Part shown: in pieces, positions 1 through 8,082 of the stretch
Numbering within the stretch: the stretch's first letter is position 1
How the letters are laid out: each line of letters starts with the position of its first letter
The notes under the pieces: model-generated
Databases searched by the model: none
The model's input: the letters and a program-made list of their open reading frames with translations, nothing else
Told to the model about the DNA's origin: nothing
DNA from: Enterocola sp045611845
GTDB taxonomy: Bacteria > Bacteroidota > Bacteroidia > Bacteroidales > Paludibacteraceae
Assembly: GCA_045611845.1 (NCBI GenBank)
Contig: JAZKXZ010000018.1
Coordinates: 22,804-86,803, forward strand
Direction: 5' to 3'
Length of the DNA stretch: 64,000 nt
Translations under genes and position numbers: made by a program

Positions 1-3000
1 GTTTTTTAGTTTTTACATAATCTATACCTTTTTTATCTCCGCATATTTCATCGCCTGGACAGAATGCATAAGATTTTTTAAGGAAGTTTAGTGAAGAAGA
101 ACCACGATAATTCATACGAGCCTTGCGGTCATAAACTACTTGAGTAGTTCCATTGATGTTTTCAAATATCTTCACATCAACAGAGATTTTTTCCTTCATC
201 TTGTCTGCGTTCTTAGAAGGTGTACCTCCGAAGTTGTTTACAGGGAAGCTAGAAGCACCTGTGTTAACAGAAATAACTGGCAATGTCATTGTTACACCTT
301 TAAATGTTTTAGCTGTGCTACCGTCTGCAGTCACGGTTAAAATATTTGATGGTTGTTCACCTACGTCATACTTAACCACACAACGATATTTACCTGCTAC
401 ATTAGGACGGAAGTTGTTACAATTTACTGAACCATTTTCCATTCCTAAAGCGTAATTTACACCAGCTACAGTGTTTGTACTCGCGCAGTTCGTCCAAGTT
501 TTGCCATCATCGCTTGAGAATTGCCATGTATAGCCTGTTACAGAGGTTGCACCTTGGTCTGTATAGTCAGATAAACCATCGTTTTTCACATACATTGCTA
601 CAAAATCCACAGGGTCTTGTGCATCAATTTTCAAGTCACCAAGTGAAGCAATTGTAGCACCTGCTTCTTGTACTGTAAGAGTTACTTCGTTAGAAGTAGA
701 AGTAAGAGCAGTACATTCTTTGTGTGTAGCTTTTACTGTATATTTTACAGAGCCAACATCTGAAGAACTAACATTTGTAGTTTGAGCAGTCATTTCGCCC
801 ACTTTTGTGTTACCCTTGTAAAGTTCATATTTGGTATTTGAAGGGCTATATGTCTCGTTAGAGATAGAAAGCACAGAGTTTCTATCTTGTCCTACTGTTG
901 CTGGATTTAGAGTAATCACTGGAGCCACAGGAGCGGTATGAACATTAACTGTATATTTTGTACGTGTAGCTGAAGAACAACCATATTTCACTGCTTCTGC
1001 ATAGTAATATGTGGTTGCTGCTACGCCTTTTGTAATAATATTTGATCCGTATGCACTACCTCCTTCTTCCTGAGCATACCATTTACCATCTATAGTAGGT
1101 AATGAAAATTGTGTATTAGGACAAACAGTTGTTCCTGAACTTATAGCTGGAGGATCTGGAAGGTCTTTCACTTCTACTTGAACTGTTGTAGTTTCTTTTT
1201 GGCCTGCATCACAAGAATTCTCCGATGTAGCTGTGATAGTATATGTTGTTGTTCTATCTGGTTTTACTGTGTGAGTTGTACCATCTGTAAAGATAGGTGT
1301 ATCGCCTATTTTATATATAACATCATTTTGTTTGTTTTTTAATGTAAGTGTAGCAGTGCTACCAGCGCAAATAGCGACTGGGTCGATATCTGGGGTTTCT
1401 ACGGTGATGCAAGATTTTTCCCATTTAGCGTATAAAGTAATGTTTGCTATGTATGCAGTTGCTCCTAACGATGTTACAGCGCTTCCTGTACAAGCAGAAG
1501 TTGTAAACCAACCTCCAAATGTATAACCTGCTTTAGTTGCTGTTTTTAATTCTGTTGCTGTTCCATAAGTATGCGTTGTTGGATAACCGTTTGCATGAGT
1601 ACCAGAGAAATTTGCACCACCTTGGTCTTTGTAGGTAATGGTGTATTGATTGGCTTTCCATTGAGCATAAAGAGTTGCAGCAGCATTAGTTGTATAAGTT
1701 CCACCTTTTGCGTATGAAGTACCAGAACCGTCTGCTTTTGTATTCCAATTTTGGAATGTGTAACCTGTACGAGTAGGTACAGTAGAACTAAGTGTTAAGT
1801 TCTGTCCATAGATCTTAGTTTGTTGAGATGGAGCACCTTCGCCACCGTTAGCATCGTATTTAATAGCATAGGTATCTGCTTTCCATTGAGCATAAAGAGT
1901 TGCTGCCGCATTTGCTGTGTAAGATGCTCCTGAAGCATATGTAGTACCAGTACCGTCCGCTTTTGTATTCCAATTTTGGAAGGTGTAACCTGTACGAGTT
2001 GGTTTGGTAGAACTAAGAGTTAAGGTTTCTCCATAAGTTTTAGTTTGTGCAGCAGGTGCACCTGAACCATTATTTGCGTTGTAGGTAATGGTGTAGGTAT
2101 TTATTTTCCATTGAGCATAAAGAGTTAATGCCGCATCAGTTGTATAAGAAGCACTAAGTGCATATTTAGTCCCGGAACCTGCAGAGTTAGTATTCCAACT
2201 ATCTAGGGTATAACCTGTTTTAGAAAACCCAGAACCATTACTAAGTGTTATTGGGGTACCTTTAGTCTTAGTTTGACTTGCAATTGTACCAGTGCCGCCA
2301 TTATTATTATATGAGATAGTATAGGTTACAACTGGCGCTGTTACTGTAATAGTTGTAGTTGGTTTTACTGTACTTGTAAGGCTTGAATAACCTCTTGGGT
2401 TATAGGTAATTGTTGCAGTAACAGTATAAGTTCCTGCAGCAGTAGCTGTAAAGGTATTACCATTTATACTTGCACCAGTTGATGGACTTATAGCATAGGT
2501 AGTACTTTTAATCTCATTATATGTAGTATTGCTAGTTAAGGAAGGAGTAAGCGTAACATTAGTATTGGTATTTACAGATGTAGAACTTGCAGTAAGAGCA
2601 CCTGTTGATGTTGGTTTTTGGGTTCCCCAAGTTACAGAAGCACTACCTTCTGAGAATTTTGAGATATAGTTTGAGGTGCTACTTAAAGCAATGTCACCTG
2701 TTTGATTCCATTTGTTATCCCAAGAAGGGGCTGTGGAAGTATTATTACGAGTTAAAATAACACCTTCCCATGTTCCAGCAGGGATTTTCACGTAATATAC
2801 ACTTCCTGAATATTGAACTGCGTGAGCAGACCATGCATTCTTGCTGGTTGAGTTATTGTAAAAATAAGCAAAGTTACCATTGCCATTTGTTCCTGCAGTC
2901 CACCAACTCACTGCTGACATATCAAAGTATAATATATCATCAGAAGTAAAAGTAACTGTTGCTGCCCATGCTCCACTTGTTCCAAGTATGAACATTAGCG

Positions 3001-3067
3001 CTACAAGAAGCCACCTTGTTGGTTTAAACAAGGCTTTGTTTGCAAATTGTTTTGTAAAATTTTTCAT
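1..3067 (-). CDS. Giant secreted protein with InlB-type B repeats and a CotH-like domain (3' end outside window)
   Basis: About 1,022 residues are visible and the frame runs off the left edge, so the C-terminus is missing. The protein starts MKNFTKQF and has a Sec signal peptide ending near AWA (about residue 35). Four Listeria-Bacteroides (Flg_new/InlB B-repeat) modules follow at roughly residues 250-560, recognisable by repeated GYTFQNWNTKADG and ATLYAQWK. Ig-like domains with paired cysteines come next. At the left edge the motif MNYRGSSSLNFLKKSYAF resembles the N-terminal part of CotH kinase-like domains (RGNSS...PKKSY). It is probably a cell-surface protein, and a T9SS sorting domain would be expected in the missing C-terminus. 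The start is chosen from the signal peptide and from the ATG inside a CATACGTATG palindrome, shared with the first genes of operons A and B. The role of the CotH-like domain here is unknown. Confidence 0.8.
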   Translation of the reverse strand, partial: MKNFTKQFANKALFKPTRWLLVALMFILGTSGAWAATVTFTSDDILYFDMSAVSWWTAGTNGNGNFAYFYNNSTSKNAWSAHAVQYSGSVYYVKIPAGTWEGVILTRNNTSTAPSWDNKWNQTGDIALSSTSNYISKFSEGSASVTWGTQKPTSTGALTASSTSVNTNTNVTLTPSLTSNTTYNEIKSTTYAISPSTGASINGNTFTATAAGTYTVTATITYNPRGYSSLTSTVKPTTTITVTAPVVTYTISYNNNGGTGTIASQTKTKGTPITLSNGSGFSKTGYTLDSWNTNSAGSGTKYALSASYTTDAALTLYAQWKINTYTITYNANNGSGAPAAQTKTYGETLTLSSTKPTRTGYTFQNWNTKADGTGTTYASGASYTANAAATLYAQWKADTYAIKYDANGGEGAPSQQTKIYGQNLTLSSTVPTRTGYTFQNWNTKADGSGTSYAKGGTYTTNAAATLYAQWKANQYTITYKDQGGANFSGTHANGYPTTHTYGTATELKTATKAGYTFGGWFTTSACTGSAVTSLGATAYIANITLYAKWEKSCITVETPDIDPVAICAGSTATLTLKNKQNDVIYKIGDTPIFTDGTTHTVKPDRTTTYTITATSENSCDAGQKETTTVQVEVKDLPDPPAISSGTTVCPNTQFSLPTIDGKWYAQEEGGSAYGSNIITKGVAATTYYYAEAVKYGCSSATRTKYTVNVHTAPVAPVITLNPATVGQDRNSVLSISNETYSPSNTKYELYKGNTKVGEMTAQTTNVSSSDVGSVKYTVKATHKECTALTSTSNEVTLTVQEAGATIASLGDLKIDAQDPVDFVAMYVKNDGLSDYTDQGATSVTGYTWQFSSDDGKTWTNCASTNTVAGVNYALGMENGSVNCNNFRPNVAGKYRCVVKYDVGEQPSNILTVTADGSTAKTFKGVTMTLPVISVNTGASSFPVNNFGGTPSKNADKMKEKISVDVKIFENINGTTQVVYDRKARMNYRGSSSLNFLKKSYAFCPGDEICGDKKGIDYVKTKK
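1630..2330 (-). repeat. Tandem 225-bp coding repeats (B-repeat modules)
   Basis: The sequence TTCCATTGAGCATAAAGAGTT recurs at 1656, 1881 and 2106, a spacing of exactly 225 bp (75 codons). The repeats encode successive InlB-type B-repeat modules of the giant protein. The DNA of the first two is nearly identical, so copy-number change by recombination or slippage is plausible. Confidence 0.8.
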
Positions 3068-3356
3068 ACGTATGTTGTTTTTAATTATTTTGTTTTATGT
3101 TGTTTTTTATGTTTTTATATCGTGTTGTTATTGTTCCATTTTAATGAGGAGAGGTGAAATGTGCGGATTTGTTTCACGGACACAGCAGTTGTGTTCCTAC
3201 ACATCGATAATTCCTCATTCCTAATTCCACATTCCTAATTAATCAAACGACCGTTAAATTTGAACAGTTTTTTGGGGTAAAATGAGGGGTAGAAAAAAAG
3301 GGGATTGTTAAAATGAAAAGAAGTCAAAAAGGGTGTTTTATGTTAAAATATTTAAC
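3068..3356 (-). promoter_or_regulatory. Leader of the giant surface gene, variant of the operon A/B leader
   Basis: Read on the minus strand, this leader has a GTTAA-n5-TTAAC dyad (3342-3356), a TACCCC...TTTTACCCC block, and the left arm and centre of the shared palindrome (3245-3267). It then has about 100 bp not present in the other leaders. The right-arm sequence TTAAAATGGAACAA (3131-3145) follows, and finally the ACAACATACGTATG start context. The 100-bp insert carries four TAGGAAT-type heptamers (3210-3240) and two short hairpins. The same parts occur uninterrupted upstream of 8640 and 38764. No gene is seen between 3068 and 3395. Confidence 0.55.
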
Positions 3357-3395
3357 AAATGAGGATAATGAAGTAATTATTTTAATTTTAAGATA

Positions 3396-3427
3396 TTTGT
3401 AATTACCTAAAATAATCTATATCTTTG
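3396..3427 (+). promoter_or_regulatory. Bacteroidota-type promoter of PIN module 1
   Basis: TTTG at 3396-3399 and TATCTTTG at 3420-3427 are separated by 20 bp, an exact match to the phylum's primary sigma factor consensus. Transcription would start near 3433, about 85 bp upstream of the partner gene. Confidence 0.7.
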
Positions 3428-3516
3428 CAGAACTAACTTACTCCAAACAACAATAAGAATCCAACTTAATTTAAAGAGAGTTTTAAACTAGATTTTTAAA
3501 CCCATTAAAATTTCAA

Positions 3517-3669
3517 ATGATGAAAACAGAAAAAAACAAAGTAAACAGAGATGAAATGTCTCTAGAGGAATTTGTCAGAATGGTAAACAATAGAAAGCAC
3601 AGTAAAACATGGGACGCTATGATGAGAAATCAAGGAGCCATAATATGTACTGATCCAAATCTATTGTAA
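3517..3669 (+). CDS. Short antitoxin-like partner of PIN toxin 1
   Basis: This 50-residue protein is too short for most gene callers. It starts MMKTEKNKVNRDEM and carries the segment RKHSKTWDAMMRNQG followed by TDPNLL at its end. Equivalent proteins precede the two other PIN genes of the window (21327-21476 and 28469-28609). In all three, SKTW, an A two residues later, a G about seven residues on and a closing DP-x-L are kept. The stop lies two bases before the PIN start, the same spacing in each module. A role as antitoxin is inferred from position; no known antitoxin DNA-binding fold (AbrB, RHH, Phd) is recognisable. Confidence 0.75.
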   Translation: MMKTEKNKVNRDEMSLEEFVRMVNNRKHSKTWDAMMRNQGAIICTDPNLL

Positions 3670-3671
3670 CT

Positions 3672-4094
3672 ATGAGATATTTAATTGATACGAATATCTT
3701 TGTGTATATTGCACAAGATTATTCATCATTATCGAGAGAGGTTCTAGACATTCTTTCCGACTACTCAAACACTTTTCACATAAGTTCAGAGTCTGTAAAG
3801 GAACTGATAGTTGCTTACAACAATAAAGGACTATTGACTAAGAAGTGGAAGACTGCGGAAGAAATGGTTGAGGCTATAGAAAATGAATATTACATAAATA
3901 TTCTACCAATCAGCAAGGAACACATGAAGACCTATTCTAAACTTTCTATAAATAGAATAGATGATCACAAAGACCCTTCAGACCATGTAATTATTTCTCA
4001 TGCTATTACCAATAAAATTCCACTAATATCTAGTGACGGAAGATTTCCATTTTATACTAATCAAGGTCTAGATTTAATCTATAATGCTAGATAG
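3672..4094 (+). CDS. PIN-domain ribonuclease toxin 1 (VapC-like)
   Basis: The 140-residue protein is a single PIN domain. It has the N-terminal acidic motif MRYLIDTNIF (Asp6), a conserved glutamate in SSESVKEL, and the C-terminal acidic pair in DHKDPSDHVIISHA followed by PLISSDGRF. PIN proteins of this size are usually Mg-dependent endoribonuclease toxins of type II modules. It is strongly similar to the PIN protein at 21479, more distantly to that at 28466. It forms a two-gene operon with the 50-residue protein upstream. Confidence 0.85.
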   Translation: MRYLIDTNIFVYIAQDYSSLSREVLDILSDYSNTFHISSESVKELIVAYNNKGLLTKKWKTAEEMVEAIENEYYINILPISKEHMKTYSKLSINRIDDHKDPSDHVIISHAITNKIPLISSDGRFPFYTNQGLDLIYNAR

Positions 4095-4108
4095 ATTACC
4101 CAAATAAA

Positions 4109-4143
4109 AATCCCTTGCAGTTCATACAAACTTGCAAGGGATT
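4109..4143. terminator. Hairpin terminator after PIN module 1
   Basis: A perfect 11-bp stem (AATCCCTTGCA / TGCAAGGGATT) with a 13-base loop ends the PIN operon. The T-run is better on the minus strand, so it may act in both directions. Confidence 0.65.
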
Positions 4144-4166
4144 AATGTTTACACCCTAACGGGTAT

Positions 4167-4195
4167 AAAAAAAGCTAGCACCACCAGATGCTAGC
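4167..4195 (-). terminator. Terminator of purT
   Basis: On the minus strand GCTAGCA / TGCTAGC forms a 7-bp stem followed by a run of seven T, just downstream of the purT stop. Confidence 0.75.
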
Positions 4196-4218
4196 CTTCA
4201 TGTATATTAAGAAAATAC

Positions 4219-5403
4219 TTATAATACCTCAACTTTGAGTTTGTTGTATGCTCTTTCGGCTTTTTCAAGAGCTGCTTCAACGCTGTCGTCAGAAGCAAGG
4301 ATAACGCCAAGACGACGGTGACCCTTAATTTCTGGTTTGCCGAAGATACGAATTTGAACATTGTCTTCGCTCAACACGTCTTCCAAACCGCTGAAGATTA
4401 TTTCTTTAGAAGTACCTTCTACCACGATAGCTTTAGATGCAGAAGGGCCAAAGAATCTAAGCGAAGGGATAGGTAAACCAAGGATTGCACGAGCATGTAG
4501 CGCAAACTCAGAAAGGTCTTGAGAAATCATAGTTACCATACCAGTGTCGTGTGGACGAGGAGAAACTTCACTAAAGATAACCTGGTCGCCGCAAACAAAT
4601 AATTCCACGCCAAAGATACCATAACCACCTAGAGCATCAGTAATTTTTTTAGCAATATCTTGCGCTTGAGCTAGAGCCACATCGCTCATAGCCTGTGGTT
4701 GCCAAGACTCACGATAGTCGCCATCCACTTGGTGGTGACCAATAGGATTTAAGAACAATGTGCCGCCAGAATGACGAACAGTAAGAAGAGTGATTTCGTA
4801 GTCAAATTTCACAAAACCTTCCACGATAACACGACCAGCACCAGCGCGACCACCCTCTTGAGCTTCTCTCCAAGCGTTGTCGATATCAGCCTCAGACTTC
4901 ACAGTACTTTGACCGTGACCAGAAGAACTCATAATAGGTTTCACCACACAAGGAATACCAATTTCCTTGATAGCAGCATCAAATTCTTCACGAGTTTCGG
5001 CAAATTTATATCTAGAAGTAGGAAGACCAAGTTTTTCTGCAGCAAGAGTTCTAATGCCCTCACGGTTCATAGTAAGGAAAGCCGCATTAGCAGTAGGAAT
5101 CACGTTGTAACCTTCTTTTTCCAATTCCACCAAAGTAGGAGTAGCAATAGCCTCTACCTCAGGAATGATATAATCTGGTTTTTCACTTTCAATTACATTT
5201 CTAAGAGCTACAGGATCTAGCATAGAAATAACATAATTTCTGTGCGCAATTTGCATAGCAGGAGCATTAGGATATTTATCCACAGCCACTACTTCCACGC
5301 CAAAACGTTGAAGCTCGATTGCAACTTCTTTACCAAGTTCGCCAGAGCCCAATAGAAGGGCTTTTTTACCCACAGGGGTAATTACAGTTCCTAATTTTAA
5401 CAT
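4219..5403 (-). CDS. purT: Formate-dependent phosphoribosylglycinamide formyltransferase (GAR transformylase 2)
   Basis: PurT makes formyl-GAR from GAR, formate and ATP in purine synthesis, replacing the folate-dependent PurN step. The 394-residue length matches the family. The N-terminal ATP-grasp pre-domain has the KKALLLGSGELGKEVAIE signature. The central ATP-grasp shows CVVKPIMSSSGHGQS and the metal-binding region SEVSPRPHDTGMVTM. The gene is monocistronic, with its own terminator at 4167-4195. Confidence 0.95.
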   Translation of the reverse strand: MLKLGTVITPVGKKALLLGSGELGKEVAIELQRFGVEVVAVDKYPNAPAMQIAHRNYVISMLDPVALRNVIESEKPDYIIPEVEAIATPTLVELEKEGYNVIPTANAAFLTMNREGIRTLAAEKLGLPTSRYKFAETREEFDAAIKEIGIPCVVKPIMSSSGHGQSTVKSEADIDNAWREAQEGGRAGAGRVIVEGFVKFDYEITLLTVRHSGGTLFLNPIGHHQVDGDYRESWQPQAMSDVALAQAQDIAKKITDALGGYGIFGVELFVCGDQVIFSEVSPRPHDTGMVTMISQDLSEFALHARAILGLPIPSLRFFGPSASKAIVVEGTSKEIIFSGLEDVLSEDNVQIRIFGKPEIKGHRRLGVILASDDSVEAALEKAERAYNKLKVEVL

Positions 5404-5541
5404 AAAATAAAAGGTTTAAATCTATTGGCAAATATATAAAAATTTTACATCATAAAGTAAAATATCACAGAAAAAAGTAATCAACCTAACCAATAGATTC
5501 TTATCTTTGTAAATGAACTAAAACCAAAATCTTTTAAAAGT

Positions 5542-5847
5542 ATGATTAGACATATAGTAATGTGGAAACTTAAGGCAGAAGCCGAAGGCAAAACAAAAGC
5601 AGAAAACGCACTTATCATTAAAGAAAGCCTAGAAGCACTAAAAGGCGTGGCGCCAACACTAGTAGATATTGAAGTGGGACTAAACGACCCAGAAACCCCA
5701 GAAAGCAACTACGACGTAGTACTAAACTGCACCTTCGCCTCAGTGGCCGACCTAAACGACTACCAAGTGCATCCAGCCCACCAAGCCGCTGCCGTTTACA
5801 TCAAAAAAGTAGTAGAAGCCCGCGTCTGCGTCGATTACCAATACTAA
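5542..5847 (+). CDS. Dabb-family (stress-responsive alpha/beta barrel) protein
   Basis: The 101-residue protein starts MIRHIVMWKLK and has the ferredoxin-like dimeric alpha/beta barrel pattern, with a conserved HPAHQAAAVYI helix near the C-terminus. This is typical of PF07876. Members are small cytosolic proteins, mostly of unknown role. A TATCTTTG -7 box lies at 5502-5509. Its codon use is rather richer in C-ending codons than that of its neighbours. Confidence 0.85.
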   Translation: MIRHIVMWKLKAEAEGKTKAENALIIKESLEALKGVAPTLVDIEVGLNDPETPESNYDVVLNCTFASVADLNDYQVHPAHQAAAVYIKKVVEARVCVDYQY

Positions 5848-5895
5848 AAATTAATAGTATTCAGATATTATCCATACCCTCCCTTTAAAAAACAC

Positions 5896-5919
5896 AAAGC
5901 CACTGTAAAAAGTGGCTTT
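5896..5919. terminator. Hairpin terminator between Dabb gene and minus-strand unit
   Basis: AAAGCCACT / AGTGGCTTT forms a 9-bp stem with a 6-base loop, followed by T-rich sequence on the plus strand and A-rich sequence on the other side. It probably serves both converging units. Confidence 0.7.
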
Positions 5920-5924
5920 TGTTG

Positions 5925-6035
5925 TTATTCCTCGTCTTCTTCATCGTTGCGGTGACGATATAGATATATGCACGACATAATAATTCCAATCAGTGCTAAC
6001 GAACTCATTATTATAAATAAATATATCAGTGCCAT
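5925..6035 (-). CDS. Possible 36-residue single-pass membrane peptide
   Basis: The frame encodes MALIYLFIIMSSLALIGIIM and then a short basic/acidic tail (RHRNDEEDEE). It reads as one transmembrane helix with a charged cytosolic end. It lies 37 bases after the HEPN gene on the same strand and directly before a terminator, so it could be the last gene of that unit. No ribosome binding site stands out and no family is recognised. It may be a chance ORF. Confidence 0.35.
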   Translation of the reverse strand: MALIYLFIIMSSLALIGIIMSCIYLYRHRNDEEDEE

Positions 6036-6072
6036 ATTACGCTTGGCGGGTTCTGGTGATGTAGTTAATTTC

Positions 6073-6474
6073 TTATTTTAATAATTCAGAAATATTTGAT
6101 ATAAATCTTTCTGCTTTTGGATATAAATAATCTACCATTTCTTTGTCACATATAACAAAGTCATCATAATCTCCAGTATGTCTCTTTTCAAATAACTCAT
6201 GAAAAGTTTTTCCATCTTCTTTGCTTAAAATTCCTTTTGAGACAAAATGCAAACCCAACATCGAACGGACACCACTATGAGTTTGAGCAGATATTTCATA
6301 TTTAAGCAACATAGCAATTACAGCATAGTAACAAGCGTAATACAATCTATTAATAGCGGCTGTGTAAAACTCACCGTCTGCATTATACTTTGCCTCTTTT
6401 AAAGTTTCAAAAGCTCGCTCTATACGATATTTTATCAAAGCATCCTTGCTTTCATTGTCAAATACTTCTTTCAT
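6073..6474 (-). CDS. HEPN-domain toxin (HepT-like)
   Basis: The 133-residue all-helical protein fits the HEPN family (PF05168). It has NRLYYACYYAVIAML in the middle helix and the closing motif FEKRHTGDYDDF, the usual C-terminal Arg...Asp-Tyr signature. HEPN proteins paired with minimal nucleotidyltransferases are RNase toxins, and the partner inactivates them by AMPylation. Its start overlaps the end of the MNT gene by 4 bp (ATGA), so the two are translationally coupled. The ribonuclease role is inferred from the family. Confidence 0.8.
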   Translation of the reverse strand: MKEVFDNESKDALIKYRIERAFETLKEAKYNADGEFYTAAINRLYYACYYAVIAMLLKYEISAQTHSGVRSMLGLHFVSKGILSKEDGKTFHELFEKRHTGDYDDFVICDKEMVDYLYPKAERFISNISELLK

Positions 6475-6794
6475 AATCTGATTCCTTCGTTCATTACATT
6501 ATAATAAAATGGTGTTTTTATAGTTCGATTATACCATTGTTTTTTTAACATTATCAATGGACTGATTAAAACTCCTGTTTCAAGCTCTAGTTCATACAAT
6601 GGCCATTTTAGACTCTCCTCTTGCAAAATAGAGGGCTTTTCTCCTGTCCCCTCTAGCAATATAAGAACATCAATATCGCTATTCGCAGTTGCCTCGCCTC
6701 TAGCCTGAGAGCCGTATAATATAGTTTCAGCAGTAGGATTTATATCCTTTACAATTTGCTGAATCTTATTTACTATTTTTTGTCTATCAATCAT
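6471..6794 (-). CDS. Minimal nucleotidyltransferase antitoxin (MntA-like)
   Basis: The 107-residue protein has the complete Pol-beta-type motif: GSQARGEATANSDIDVLI gives the Gly-Ser and the Asp-x-Asp metal site. In HEPN/MNT systems this enzyme transfers AMP to a tyrosine of the HEPN toxin. It is the first gene of the operon. A TATATTTG box on the minus strand (6802-6809) lies only about 8 bp upstream of the ATG, so the mRNA may be leaderless or nearly so. Confidence 0.85.
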   Translation of the reverse strand: MIDRQKIVNKIQQIVKDINPTAETILYGSQARGEATANSDIDVLILLEGTGEKPSILQEESLKWPLYELELETGVLISPLIMLKKQWYNRTIKTPFYYNVMNEGIRL

Positions 6795-6837
6795 TCTACT
6801 GCAAATATATGATTTTTTATTTAAGAAACTCTGGTTC

Positions 6838-6954
6838 CTAAAGAAAATTTTCTGCTCTGTTTAAATCATTGATTATTAGACCTCGTGTCAGAAGTAGTTG
6901 TACTAGGTCTTTTGGTGATTTGTAAGGTTTGTTGTAAGAAATTCTGTTTGGCAT
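6838..6954 (-). pseudogene. Truncated 5' end of a second Abi_2 gene
   Basis: The 38-residue frame starts MPNRISYNKPYKS and matches the first 38 residues of the intact Abi_2 gene (start at 7991) almost residue for residue. It ends at a TAG right after RAENFL, where the intact gene continues (RAENYIRHIGYYRL). Everything after that is missing. The leader upstream is also duplicated (6955-7047). This is the remnant of a tandem duplication, or of a deletion that removed most of one paralogue. Confidence 0.8.
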
Positions 6955-7047
6955 AGTCTTTTGAATTAAGACGGGTTATAAAACAAAACGACCCGCAACG
7001 TTTGAGCATTGTTAAGAGGCTTGGCGGGTACTAGCACTGCAAAAGTA
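6955..7047 (-). repeat. Abi leader copy 2 (promoter plus structured RNA), upstream of the remnant
   Basis: Read on the minus strand, this is a near copy of 7992-8082. It has a TACTTTTG -7 box (7040-7047), then AGTACCCGCCAAGCC, a spacer, GCGGGTCGTTTTGTTTT, a small GTCTT/AAGAC hairpin, and the ATG. ACCCGC pairs with GCGGGT and is followed by a T-rich run, so a short RNA could end there. Promoter and structure are kept although the ORF is destroyed. Confidence 0.6.
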
Positions 7048-7085
7048 CGTTAAAATTCTGAAACTACAAAACAAATTTGAAAATA

Positions 7086-7991
7086 TTATCCCTTCCAAAG
7101 TTCTTCTTTAAGCCAATCTGCAGGAAATCCCATAGCAGAAATGTCTATACATGGATACTCCGCTAGGAGTTTACAGATTTTATCCGTTAAAGTATTGTTT
7201 GGAGAAATCTCATCTAAAAACCACTTAATGATGCACAAGTTGAAGTAAATACGAAGTCTATCAGTGGGCAAATTTATCCACGGTTTTGTAATACGAGCAG
7301 GCTCCATAGCAAGCATGGTATTCTGCTTATTCCATACACGTGAATGATGACAACAAGCATTACGAGTAAGGGTAACAATTGACATCCACGACTCAAATGG
7401 CTTTACTTGCAGACCAAATTCTTTAGCAATCTTCTTTTTGATACTAATTTCCTTGATATTGTAATATATGCTTGTCAACACCCCTAATGGTAAAATTTCA
7501 GCCAAAATCCATGCTGGAGGATATTGGTTTGAATATTTTGATTTAAAGTGAAGAATAAAATCTTCTTTCGAATGTTCAAGCTCTTTGTCTATTAAAGAGA
7601 TTGTTTTTGCAAATTTATCTGGATATATAAAATACTTACTATTAGTAATCCAATACGGATCATTGAAATACTCACAAGCATTGTTTACAATAGAACTTCT
7701 TACAGCAATCTCTATCTTTTCTATCTCATTAAAAATAAGCAGACGCAGTTTCTTGTCGAATTTATATAAATCTAAAATATTCTGGAATGTCTTATTGTTT
7801 TTATAGATGTGTTTCTCTTTTGGATCTTCTAAATGCGGGAACATATAAGCTGAAAGTCTATAATAACCTATATGACGAATATAATTCTCAGCTCTACTAA
7901 AATCATTAATGATTAAGCCACGTGTCTTAAGTAGTTGCACTAAATCTTTTGCAGATTTGTAAGGTTTGTTGTAAGATATTCTATTTGGCAT
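7086..7991 (-). CDS. Abi_2 family abortive-infection protein (AbiD/AbiF type, HEPN-like)
   Basis: The 301-residue protein is a full-length Abi_2 (PF07751) member. It has the N-terminal LLKTRGLIINDFSRAENYI...IGYYRLSAY signature, a central PPAWILAEILPLG segment, and the motif RNACCHHSRVWN. The last contains the R-x4-H residues of the HEPN nuclease fold. Abi_2 proteins act in phage defence by abortive infection. AbiF relatives have been described as RNases held in check by an RNA encoded just upstream. The structured leader here fits that arrangement, but regulation by RNA is inference. Confidence 0.85.
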   Translation of the reverse strand: MPNRISYNKPYKSAKDLVQLLKTRGLIINDFSRAENYIRHIGYYRLSAYMFPHLEDPKEKHIYKNNKTFQNILDLYKFDKKLRLLIFNEIEKIEIAVRSSIVNNACEYFNDPYWITNSKYFIYPDKFAKTISLIDKELEHSKEDFILHFKSKYSNQYPPAWILAEILPLGVLTSIYYNIKEISIKKKIAKEFGLQVKPFESWMSIVTLTRNACCHHSRVWNKQNTMLAMEPARITKPWINLPTDRLRIYFNLCIIKWFLDEISPNNTLTDKICKLLAEYPCIDISAMGFPADWLKEELWKG

Positions 7992-8082
7992 AGTCTTTTG
8001 AATTAAGACGGTTTATAAAACAAAACGACCCGCGCATTTGGGCATTGTTAAGAGGCCTGGCGGGTTCTAGCACTGCAAAGAT
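7992..8082 (-). ncRNA. Structured leader RNA of the Abi_2 gene (candidate RNA antitoxin)
   Basis: A transcript from the promoter at 8075-8106 would begin near 8069. It would include GAACCCGCCAGGCC, a 20-base single-stranded stretch, and GCGCGGGT followed by CGTTTTGTTTT. The ACCCGC/GCGGGT stem with the T-run resembles an intrinsic terminator, which would give a short RNA of about 60 nt with read-through into abi. A second hairpin (GTCTT/AAGAC) lies just before the ATG. The element is conserved in the copy at 6955-7047. Confidence 0.5.

Noticed and set aside
4771..5220. 149-residue ORF opposite purT
   Set aside because: It lies wholly inside the strongly supported purT gene on the other strand, has a biased Ser/Thr/Phe composition and no start signal.
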